Assembly (NCBI GenBank): GCA_002407865.1
Contig: DHPI01000054.1
Coordinates: forward strand, 60,747 to 67,098
DNA length: 6,352 nucleotides
Reading direction: 5' to 3'
DNA from: Spirochaetia bacterium UBA5368
Lineage (GTDB): Bacteria > Spirochaetota > UBA4802 > UBA5368
Shown here piece after piece: positions 1 through 4,750 of this stretch. The notes beneath the pieces were generated by a model. It was not told the DNA's origin, ran no database searches, and saw only the letters and a list, made by a program, of their open reading frames with translations. How positions within the stretch are numbered: position 1 is the first letter of the stretch; every line of letters starts with the position of its first letter. Made by a program: the position numbers and the translations under genes.

Positions 1-93
1 GCGATAAAGTCGTTAGGGCTTACGAATGCCGAGCTCGAGTCGCTGTACGGGGATATCCCCCAGACGTTGAATCAGGCAAAGGATATTCTGTAA
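1..93 (+). CDS. 3' end of an unidentified protein gene
   Basis: The window opens inside a reading frame that continues without a stop to TAA at 91-93. It encodes a C-terminal tail of 30 residues, including LTNAELESLYGDIPQTLNQA, rich in Leu, Ala and acidic residues and probably helical. Third positions are mostly G or C, as in the neighbouring genes. The stop lies 12 nt before the ATG of the zinc-ribbon gene on the same strand, so the two are probably co-transcribed. Too little is present to assign a family, and I do not recognise it. Confidence 0.6.
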   Translation, partial: AIKSLGLTNAELESLYGDIPQTLNQAKDIL

Positions 94-105
94 AAGCTGC
101 CGGCG

Positions 106-522
106 ATGTTTCTTATTAAAAATTGCCCTGCGTGCGGCAAAAAGCTCCGTTTCCCGTTTGACAGGGGGAAGATCAAGGTCACCTGCGTGTGCGGTAGCAG
201 CTTCATCGCGGACCCCGACGATCCCGTGCTCTACAGCGGCGCGACATTCGATATCCATTCCGATGCGCCACAACGCGAGCCATGGGGCGCTTCCGTGTCA
301 GCCGCGATTCGCCGATTAAAGCCCCGCGATATTACGACGCGCATTATCAATTCGGCGTTAGTCGTCACGTACCGGCTGCGGAACTTCCGGCTGCTGCCCG
401 CGGCGGAGCAGTTGCGGATTGTCATCGTGGCGGCCGCTATCGCGCTCGCTGCGGCGTTGTTGCTGTACCTGATCTTCCATGCGTCGCCGCCGCCCCTCCC
501 CGACGAGGGAATAATAATATGA
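106..522 (+). CDS. zinc-ribbon protein with a C-terminal transmembrane helix, function unknown
   Basis: A 138-residue protein. What is seen: an N-terminal metal-binding ribbon with C7 and C10 (CPAC) and C27 and C29 (CVCG), the knuckles separated by a basic segment around KLRFPFDRGKIKV. An acidic and polar linker follows, then a basic stretch at about 69-96 and one strong hydrophobic helix at about 104-124 (VIVAAAIALAAALLLYLIF), ending in a short Pro-rich tail. Only four Cys ligands are present, in CxxC and CxC spacing, as in small zinc-ribbon (rubredoxin-like) modules. The architecture suggests a tail-anchored inner-membrane protein with the ribbon in the cytoplasm. ATG 106 is the only usable start because the upstream gene's stop (91-93) is in the same frame. 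No good Shine-Dalgarno is visible, so translation may be coupled to that gene. Its stop overlaps the next ATG (ATGA, 519-522). No specific function can be named. Confidence 0.8.
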   Translation: MFLIKNCPACGKKLRFPFDRGKIKVTCVCGSSFIADPDDPVLYSGATFDIHSDAPQREPWGASVSAAIRRLKPRDITTRIINSALVVTYRLRNFRLLPAAEQLRIVIVAAAIALAAALLLYLIFHASPPPLPDEGIII

Positions 523-857
523 CCTGGCGCGTCAGCGAAACCTCCGGCTATCATGCAGGCGGCCTCGATTCGCTGGGCTGGGAGATGACGGTATGCAATG
601 CGCTCGAGCGGGAGGACGGCCCCTGCAGGAAGATTCTTTCGCATAACGCTTCGTACGGGAAGCAGCTCCTGCGTTTTCTCTCTCTCGCAATTCCAAAATG
701 TCATCTCGTGACGATCATGAAGAGCTGCGCCACTTTGTTGAAGACCTGTTCAAGTATGAATATCTGCTTTTACGACGGAAAGATCCCGTCAGCGACCCGT
801 TATTTCGAGGTTGAAGTATTCTGGAGCTCTTTGCGGCGCACTTGCAGTTGCCTGTAG
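519..857 (+). CDS. hypothetical protein, literal frame; probably frame-disrupted near 695-698
   Basis: This ORF starts at an ATG overlapping the stop of the zinc-ribbon gene (ATGA), a typical coupled arrangement. Literal translation gives 112 residues. Up to about codon 60 the codons have G/C-rich third positions like the neighbouring genes (MTWRVSETSGYHAGGLDSLG onwards), which supports real coding. After the AAAA run at 695-698 the literal frame becomes unlike a protein: about 52 residues with eight Cys, also antisense over 58 nt to the small minus-strand gene. The -1 frame from the same point encodes a charged, more natural tail and stops at 814. One extra A in the run would give a continuous 98-residue protein (519-814). 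I recognise no family. The likeliest readings are a sequencing or assembly homopolymer error, or a recent frameshift. An intact gene ending at 857 is less likely. Confidence 0.5.
   Translation: MTWRVSETSGYHAGGLDSLGWEMTVCNALEREDGPCRKILSHNASYGKQLLRFLSLAIPKCHLVTIMKSCATLLKTCSSMNICFYDGKIPSATRYFEVEVFWSSLRRTCSCL
698..814 (+). CDS. alternative-frame continuation (38 codons) of the 519 ORF
   Basis: This frame reads MSSRDDHEELRHFVEDLFKY and continues to a TGA at 812-814. The composition is charged and amphipathic, as in a genuine helical protein. It contains no Cys, unlike the competing frame. The ATG lies directly on the A-run where the upstream ORF loses its protein-like character. No Shine-Dalgarno precedes it (the 5' side is pyrimidine-rich), so independent initiation is doubtful. 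I read it as the displaced C-terminus of the 519 gene. It overlaps the convergent minus-strand small gene by only 15 nt, against 58 nt for the literal frame. An independent 38-residue peptide is possible but less likely. Confidence 0.4.
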   Translation: MSSRDDHEELRHFVEDLFKYEYLLLRRKDPVSDPLFRG

Positions 858-973
858 TAGTGCGACTTCGTGGCATCCGATTTTTCCAGTTCTTCTATCT
901 TTTTTTGAAGTTCATCGGCGGTGAATCTATTTATCTTTTTGTTTTTCTTTGCGGCATCCTTTGTTTCAGCCAT
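800..973 (-). CDS. small charged helical protein, 57 aa, function unknown
   Basis: Read on the minus strand, ATG at 973-971 opens a 57-residue frame ending at TAA 802-800. The start is preceded by GGAGGAAAG (about 9 nt spacing from GGAGG to ATG), the strongest ribosome-binding site in the window. The N-terminus is Lys/Ala-rich (MAETKDAAKKNKKINRFTAD). Residues about 18-51 have a heptad-like hydrophobic pattern with many Glu, Lys and Arg (ADELQKKIEELEKSD, then YYRQLQVRRKELQ), which suggests a short coiled coil. There is no Cys, no signal peptide and no membrane segment. It lies 68 nt downstream of the aminotransferase stop on the same strand and may be co-transcribed with it. It converges on the plus-strand ORF. 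Its role is unknown; the charged N-terminus and helix fit a small nucleic-acid- or protein-binding factor, which is inference only. Confidence 0.72.
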   Translation of the reverse strand: MAETKDAAKKNKKINRFTADELQKKIEELEKSDATKSHYYRQLQVRRKELQNTSTSK

Positions 974-1006
974 AGTCTCTTTCCTCCATGTGTGCGTATA
1001 TGTCAG

Positions 1007-1022
1007 GCCGGCCGCGGCCGGC
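1007..1022. repeat. perfect 16-bp GC palindrome between two minus-strand genes
   Basis: GCCGGCCGCGGCCGGC is its own reverse complement, centred between 1014 and 1015. It starts 19 nt beyond the aminotransferase stop and about 33 nt before the start codon of the small downstream gene. In RNA it could form a GC-only hairpin (6-bp stem, CGCG loop). No T-run follows on the minus strand, so it is not a classic intrinsic terminator. It could act as an attenuator, an mRNA-stabilising or processing hairpin, a protein site, or be a chance or dispersed genomic repeat. Confidence 0.55.
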
Positions 1023-1041
1023 TGGTATGCGAAATGATGTT

Positions 1042-2220
1042 TTAAAGCGCATCGATCGCCTCCTTGAATCGGGGAATTGACCGCTGTATCACGCTTTCAG
1101 GTACGCAATATGCTATCCTGAAGTAGCCGGGGCCGCCGAATCCCGAACCGGGGACGGTGAGAATGTTGAATTTCTGCAGGTGCCGAACGAATGCCACATC
1201 GTCCGCACGCGGTGATTTGCAGAAAATATAAAACGCGCCATCTGGTTTTGCGAAAGCATACCCCGCGTACTTTAATCCCTCCATGAGGAGGTCGCGGCGT
1301 TTTTTGTAGATGTCCACGTTGACCGTAATTTCGGTCAGGCGCGCAACGGCGCGCTGCATCAGCGCGGGGGCGTTGACGAATCCCAGTATCCGTGTCGATA
1401 CGATCAGGCCCGAAATGAGCCTGCCGACGTCGATGCCTTTCGGGTGCGCTGCGATGTAGCCGATCCGCTCGCCGGGGATTGACAGCGTTTTCGAATACGA
1501 GGAGATGACGATCGATTGCGTGTAATGTTTCAGAATGCTTGGCACATGTATGCCGTCGTATACGATGTCCCTGTACGGCTCGTCAGATATGAGATACACG
1601 ATGCGGCCGGTATCCTCTATGTGCTTTGTCAGCAGGTCGGCAAGCGCGGCGATTTCCTTTTCGGTGTAGACTCTCCCCGTCGGATTGTTGGGCGAGTTGA
1701 TGATCATCGCGCGCGTTTTGTCGTTCAAAGCGTTTCGTATGGCATCGATGTTGACGGAAAAATCCCCGTTTGTCTCCACCAGCACGGTTTCGCCGCGGTG
1801 GTTGTCGATGTACGAACCGTACTCGACGAAGTACGGTTTCATCACGATGACCTGATCGCCGGGATTCAGAATTGTTTTCAATACAACGTTGAGCCCGCCG
1901 GCGGCGCCGCAGCTTGTGATGATCTGCTCTCCGCCGATTTCAATGCCATGATCGCGGCTCACTTTTTTCGCGATGGCGGCACGTACGTCGCTGAAGCCGG
2001 CATTGGGCATGTACCCGTGAGCGCCGGCATCATTTTTCTCAATGAGTTTTTTCAGCACATCATGAAATTCGATGGGGGGACTGAGGTCGGGATTGCCCAG
2101 GCTGAAATCGAACACATTTTCATCGCCGAACTGCGCTTTGAGCTTGATGCCCTCCTCGAACATCTTTCTGATCCACGATGATTTTTCTATAGATTCGCTG
2201 ATTTTTGCCGCTACTGGCAT
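1042..2220 (-). CDS. pyridoxal-phosphate-dependent class I/II aminotransferase
   Basis: A 392-residue fold-type-I aminotransferase, normal length for the aspartate aminotransferase superfamily; it transfers an amino group between an amino acid and a 2-oxoacid in the cytoplasm. Visible motifs: GNP at 42-44, a cofactor phosphate-binding segment SCGAAGG near 103-109, SPNNPTG at 176-182 with N179 contacting PLP, SDEPY at 212-216 with D213 pairing the pyridine nitrogen and Y216 its O3', SYSKTLSIPGERIGY at 241-255 with K244 as the Schiff-base lysine and R252 as a phosphate ligand, and R368 in YFRIAY binding the substrate carboxylate. All catalytic positions are intact. I chose ATG 2220 (MPVAAKISES) over ATG 2232 because GAGGTG (2230-2225 on the minus strand) lies 4 nt before it, while nothing like a Shine-Dalgarno precedes 2232. 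The amino donor cannot be read from sequence; aspartate, aromatic or other substrates are possible. Confidence 0.93.
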   Translation of the reverse strand: MPVAAKISESIEKSSWIRKMFEEGIKLKAQFGDENVFDFSLGNPDLSPPIEFHDVLKKLIEKNDAGAHGYMPNAGFSDVRAAIAKKVSRDHGIEIGGEQIITSCGAAGGLNVVLKTILNPGDQVIVMKPYFVEYGSYIDNHRGETVLVETNGDFSVNIDAIRNALNDKTRAMIINSPNNPTGRVYTEKEIAALADLLTKHIEDTGRIVYLISDEPYRDIVYDGIHVPSILKHYTQSIVISSYSKTLSIPGERIGYIAAHPKGIDVGRLISGLIVSTRILGFVNAPALMQRAVARLTEITVNVDIYKKRRDLLMEGLKYAGYAFAKPDGAFYIFCKSPRADDVAFVRHLQKFNILTVPGSGFGGPGYFRIAYCVPESVIQRSIPRFKEAIDAL

Positions 2221-2370
2221 GGCGCACCTCATTGAAAGAAATGAACAACGTCACAATTGAACCGGCTGAAAAGCGTTTAATCAAGCAATTTTTCTTCTTG
2301 TCATTAAATAATGCCCGGTACTACCTTTTATACACGAGCGAAATAAAAACCTTATGGCAGGATGTGCAGT
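2221..2370. promoter_or_regulatory. divergent intergenic region between aminotransferase and signal peptidase genes
   Basis: This 150-nt interval separates the leftward aminotransferase from the rightward signal peptidase operon, so both promoters should lie here. It is AT-rich at 2276-2350, including a TTTTATACA stretch at 2326-2334 and TTGTCA at 2298-2303. No pair of -35 and -10 boxes has convincing spacing: TTGTCA to TATACA is 25 nt. Near its right edge, GGCAGGA (2356-2362) is the ribosome-binding site of the signal peptidase gene, and CACCTC (2225-2230) is that of the aminotransferase on the other strand. Exact transcription starts cannot be placed. Confidence 0.4.
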
Positions 2371-2895
2371 ATGCAATTTCAGAAAGACGCGTCGCGGTTC
2401 CGCTTCCCCTGGTTTTATAAAACAGTTATCGTGTTAGGTGGGGTGCTCGCGGGGCTGGTGATGTGCAGAATCTTTATTGTGCCGTTTACGGTGAGCGATG
2501 ATTCCATGCGGCCGCAGTTCAAGCGCGGCGACAGGGTGTATATCGTGAAACATGTCACGCCGGTGCGCGGTGACATTGTTTTGTTCCACAGTCCTCTCCA
2601 GCCCGACAGGGTGCTCCTGAAGCGGATCATCGCAGCTGAGGGTGATGTCGTGGAAATCAGGGAAAAGGTCGTGTACCTGAACAACAAAAAAAACAATATC
2701 TCCCGGCGGGCCGTTTCTGCCGATAGGAGAGTATTCCCGTTGAGCTTTTCCAGGCGGGACAATCTGCCCGCGGTGACGATAGGCAGAAAGATGTTTTTTG
2801 TCATTGGTGATAATGTCGATTTCAGCTTCGATTCGCGCAGTTTCGGGCCCATCAGCGCAAAAAGCGTTATAGGCAGGGTGTTGTATAAACTATAA
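2371..2895 (+). CDS. lepB: signal peptidase I
   Basis: A 174-residue type I signal peptidase of the S26 family, which removes signal peptides from exported proteins at the outer face of the cytoplasmic membrane. One N-terminal membrane anchor spans about residues 17-36 (KTVIVLGGVLAGLVMCRIFI). The catalytic serine is S45 in SDDSMRP (box B, Ser-Met), the general-base lysine is K84 in RVLLKRIIA (box D), and box E is GDN...FDSRSFGP at 146-160. The 39-residue Ser-Lys spacing and short size match the compact bacterial enzymes. I chose ATG 2371 because AGGA (2359-2362) lies 8 nt upstream. ATG 2362 would overlap that site and only adds MCS. Its stop is 13 nt before the potassium channel gene, so it probably heads a three-gene operon. 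The pairing of a general secretion enzyme with a channel looks fortuitous, or may serve shared expression. Confidence 0.93.
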   Translation: MQFQKDASRFRFPWFYKTVIVLGGVLAGLVMCRIFIVPFTVSDDSMRPQFKRGDRVYIVKHVTPVRGDIVLFHSPLQPDRVLLKRIIAAEGDVVEIREKVVYLNNKKNNISRRAVSADRRVFPLSFSRRDNLPAVTIGRKMFFVIGDNVDFSFDSRSFGPISAKSVIGRVLYKL

Positions 2896-2908
2896 CCGGC
2901 ACGGGCAT

Positions 2909-4099
2909 ATGAATACATTGAGGGACAAAGTAAAAGCGGTGGCCGATGTCTTCGTTACCATCCGAAAAGAAAAAGTTTATCGGTTGCTGCTTACCTTTCT
3001 CGCCGTCGTGACGCTTTTCGGCATAATTGCGTATCTCTTCGAGCACAACCAGCCCGACTCATTGATCAAAACCATAGGCGACGGCATCTGGTGGGGATTT
3101 GTCACCATCAGCACCACGGGGTACGGCGACAAGTATCCGGTAACGACGGCCGGCAGGATGGTGGGTATCCTCACTATCCTCAGCGGCATGGTGTTGACAA
3201 TCATCGTCTCGGGCGCTGTCGCGTCCATACTCGTTGAACGAAAGATGAAGGAGGGAAAGGGTTTGCAGAAGATAAATACGACCGGCCATATAATCGTCTG
3301 CGGCTGGAACCAGTGCGGGGGAAAGCTCCTTCAGGGGTTCCGGGCGCTGAGCGATAAAACGAAGAATAAAATAGCGATCGTGCTCGTGAGCGAGCTGGAA
3401 ATCGACGTCTTCAGCGAACTCCAGTTTACGTACAGCTCGAAATACCTGTCCGTCGAATTTATCAGGGGTGATTTTGCGCACGAGCCGGTCCTTGAAAACG
3501 CCAACATCCGGAAAGCAAAATCCGTGATCATTGTGGCGGATACGTCGGGGCCGCATTCAATCAACAACGCGGACGAACGAACAGTGCTCGCCGCGTATAC
3601 AATTTCCAACCTGAGTCCCGGCGCGAAAATCAGCGTTGAACTTTTCAACTCGCAAAACGAGCAATATCTCAAGAGAACGAACGTCGAGAACATTATCGTA
3701 AACGGCGAATTCAACAGCTATCTCCTGATCAATTCGGCGCTGTATCCCGGCGTGCCGCAGGCGTTGAAAGAGATCATGACCTTCAATGTCGGTAACGAAA
3801 TGGTGTCGCGGAATATCCCGCCGAATTTTGTCGGAAAAACGTTTACGGAACTCTTTCATTACATGCGGGAGCGTGAGAACTCGCTTCTTATTGGCATTAT
3901 CTCCGAGACGCGCAAGCTTTCCATAGATGATTTTCTTTCGGAAGATCCGTCGTCTATCGACGAATTTATCAAACGAAAATTCGCCGAGTCCGAAAAAGAC
4001 ATGTTCGCGGATACCGGCGGCAAGATCAACGTGATGCTCAATCCGGGCTGGAATTATGTCATTCAGGAAAACGATAAGGCCCTTCTGATAGGCGGATGA
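2909..4099 (+). CDS. two-TM potassium channel with cytoplasmic RCK (TrkA-N/TrkA-C) module
   Basis: A 396-residue inner-membrane K+ channel subunit. TM1 is at about 26-43, a pore helix at about 57-68, the K+ selectivity filter TTGYGD at 69-74, and TM2 at about 84-108. A cytoplasmic RCK N-lobe follows at about 125-265: GHIIVCGWNQCGG is the first beta-strand and turn of the Rossmann fold, RGDF is at 186-189, and VADTS at 209-213 ends a later strand. A C-terminal lobe runs from about 290 to 396. The GWN turn replaces the GxGxxG nucleotide motif and resembles MthK-type channels (CGWSES there), so gating by Ca2+, nucleotide or another small ligand is possible but not readable. Such channels work as tetramers with an octameric RCK ring. 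The only sensible start is ATG 2909; its ribosome-binding site is weak, which suggests coupling with the upstream gene. Nine nt downstream lies a cyclic-nucleotide-binding gene. Confidence 0.92.
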   Translation: MNTLRDKVKAVADVFVTIRKEKVYRLLLTFLAVVTLFGIIAYLFEHNQPDSLIKTIGDGIWWGFVTISTTGYGDKYPVTTAGRMVGILTILSGMVLTIIVSGAVASILVERKMKEGKGLQKINTTGHIIVCGWNQCGGKLLQGFRALSDKTKNKIAIVLVSELEIDVFSELQFTYSSKYLSVEFIRGDFAHEPVLENANIRKAKSVIIVADTSGPHSINNADERTVLAAYTISNLSPGAKISVELFNSQNEQYLKRTNVENIIVNGEFNSYLLINSALYPGVPQALKEIMTFNVGNEMVSRNIPPNFVGKTFTELFHYMRERENSLLIGIISETRKLSIDDFLSEDPSSIDEFIKRKFAESEKDMFADTGGKINVMLNPGWNYVIQENDKALLIGG

Positions 4100-4103
4100 G
4101 GTG
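4098..4103 (+). promoter_or_regulatory. Shine-Dalgarno overlapping the channel stop codon
   Basis: GAGGTG shares its first two bases with the TGA of the channel gene and lies 5 nt before ATG 4109. This fixes the start of the cyclic-nucleotide-binding protein and implies translational coupling of the two genes, so that channel and binding protein would be made in linked amounts. Confidence 0.65.
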
Positions 4104-4108
4104 CCGAA

Positions 4109-4615
4109 ATGACAGAATTCGAAAAATTTAAAAACATCGTCATTCTCAGGGGAATTTCGCATGACGAGGCGAAGCTGCTGTTCAATTTCTGCAGGCGTTC
4201 GGTATACGAAAAGGGCGATCTCATTATGGAAGAAGGCGAAGAGAAGTACAGCATGTTCTTTTTTATCGAGGGCGAGGCTATCGTATCCAATGTCATTACC
4301 ATGAAGTTAAGCAACCGGATGGGGTACAGCGAAGTGGAAAAATCGCTGGTGCGCCTGAAGGCGGAGCAGGTGGGCATTCTCGGGGAGATGTCGGTGTTCG
4401 AAGAGCAGCCCCGTTCGGCCACGGTCAAGGCATTCGAAACCTGCATTCTGTACGAGATCGGAAAAGAAGATTTCGAGGATTTTATTAATGCACACCCTGA
4501 TATCGGCACTGTCATTCTTTTGAACATCGCAAAGATGCTTTGCGCCCGCATTCGGCGGGGCAACAAGGATGTGTTGAAGCTCACCACCGCGCTCAGTATC
4601 GCTCTCTCGAAATAA
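4109..4615 (+). CDS. stand-alone cyclic nucleotide-binding (CAP_ED) domain protein
   Basis: A 168-residue protein that is almost entirely one cNMP-binding fold. An N-terminal helix is at about 4-30, then the beta-roll starts with YEKGDLIMEEGE (33-44) and MFFFIEGEAIV (49-59). The phosphate-binding cassette is GILGEMSVFEEQPRSATVKA (89-108), with G92, E93 contacting the ribose 2'-OH and R102 binding the cyclic phosphate, as in CRP and protein kinase A regulatory domains. Helices from about 120 to 168 form the C-terminal lid. There is no helix-turn-helix, kinase, cyclase or membrane segment, so it is not a CRP-type regulator. An insertion of about 15 residues between beta-strands (NVITMKLSNRMGYSE region) is longer than in minimal domains. 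A good Shine-Dalgarno overlaps the channel's stop. The tight linkage suggests it acts with the upstream RCK channel as a detachable sensor; that is inference. cAMP or cGMP binding is likely from the intact E and R. Confidence 0.9.
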   Translation: MTEFEKFKNIVILRGISHDEAKLLFNFCRRSVYEKGDLIMEEGEEKYSMFFFIEGEAIVSNVITMKLSNRMGYSEVEKSLVRLKAEQVGILGEMSVFEEQPRSATVKAFETCILYEIGKEDFEDFINAHPDIGTVILLNIAKMLCARIRRGNKDVLKLTTALSIALSK

Positions 4616-4750
4616 TCTTTTTGTTGACAGGCCGCTTCCACCGACGTTTGCTGTTGTATCTGGTTGGAATTCAATTGTGGCGTTGTGTACAATCCGACGA
4701 ATCCGGGTCGCTTATAATTCCATAGGTGACCGACACTCTGGAATACTCTT
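4616..4750. other. intergenic gap between the channel operon and the nucleotidyltransferase gene
   Basis: A 135-nt gap without a protein-like ORF. No hairpin plus T-run is visible after the stop at 4613-4615, so no intrinsic terminator can be called. The gap contains a perfect TATAAT (4713-4718) and an imperfectly placed inverted pair ATTGT/ACAAT (4674-4678 and 4689-4693). Confidence 0.5.
4713..4718 (+). promoter_or_regulatory. candidate sigma-70 -10 box for the nucleotidyltransferase gene
   Basis: TATAAT matches the -10 consensus perfectly and lies 32 nt before ATG 4751, which would give a leader of roughly 25 nt. The -35 region at 16-19 nt spacing (CAATCC and shifts) does not match TTGACA, so any promoter would be weak or activator-dependent. 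TGGAA (4738-4742), 8 nt before the start codon, may serve as a weak ribosome-binding site. Confidence 0.45.

Noticed and set aside
282..518. Upstream extension of the 519 ORF to an ATG at 282
   Set aside because: This part is an out-of-frame shadow of the zinc-ribbon/membrane-helix gene; the ATGA overlap at 519 is the natural start.
690..700. Programmed -1 ribosomal slippage at CCAAAATG
   Set aside because: The site does not fit a canonical X XXY YYZ slippery heptamer and no clear downstream stem-loop was found by eye; a homopolymer error or decay is simpler.
1007..1022. Palindrome as an intrinsic terminator of the aminotransferase gene
   Set aside because: No T-run follows on the minus strand, and a well-equipped small gene starts shortly after.
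842..1045. Plus-strand 67-residue hydrophobic ORF
   Set aside because: It is the complement of the Lys-rich minus-strand gene (AAA/AAG codons read as Phe and Leu) and has no ribosome-binding site.
1516..2181. Plus-strand 221-residue ORF antisense to the aminotransferase
   Set aside because: The minus strand has a complete, motif-intact aminotransferase here; the antisense frame is a by-product of GC-biased codons.
2221..2232. Aminotransferase start at ATG 2232 (4 residues longer)
   Set aside because: The GAGGTG Shine-Dalgarno lies inside those four codons and serves ATG 2220; nothing suitable precedes 2232.
3557..4162. Minus-strand 201-residue ORF
   Set aside because: It is antisense to the RCK domain and the start of the cNMP-binding gene, with no recognisable family and no start signal.
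4624..4659. TTGACA as a -35 box for a promoter in the gap
   Set aside because: No acceptable -10 lies 16-18 nt downstream (TTTGCT at 17); TTGTAT at 24 nt is too far.
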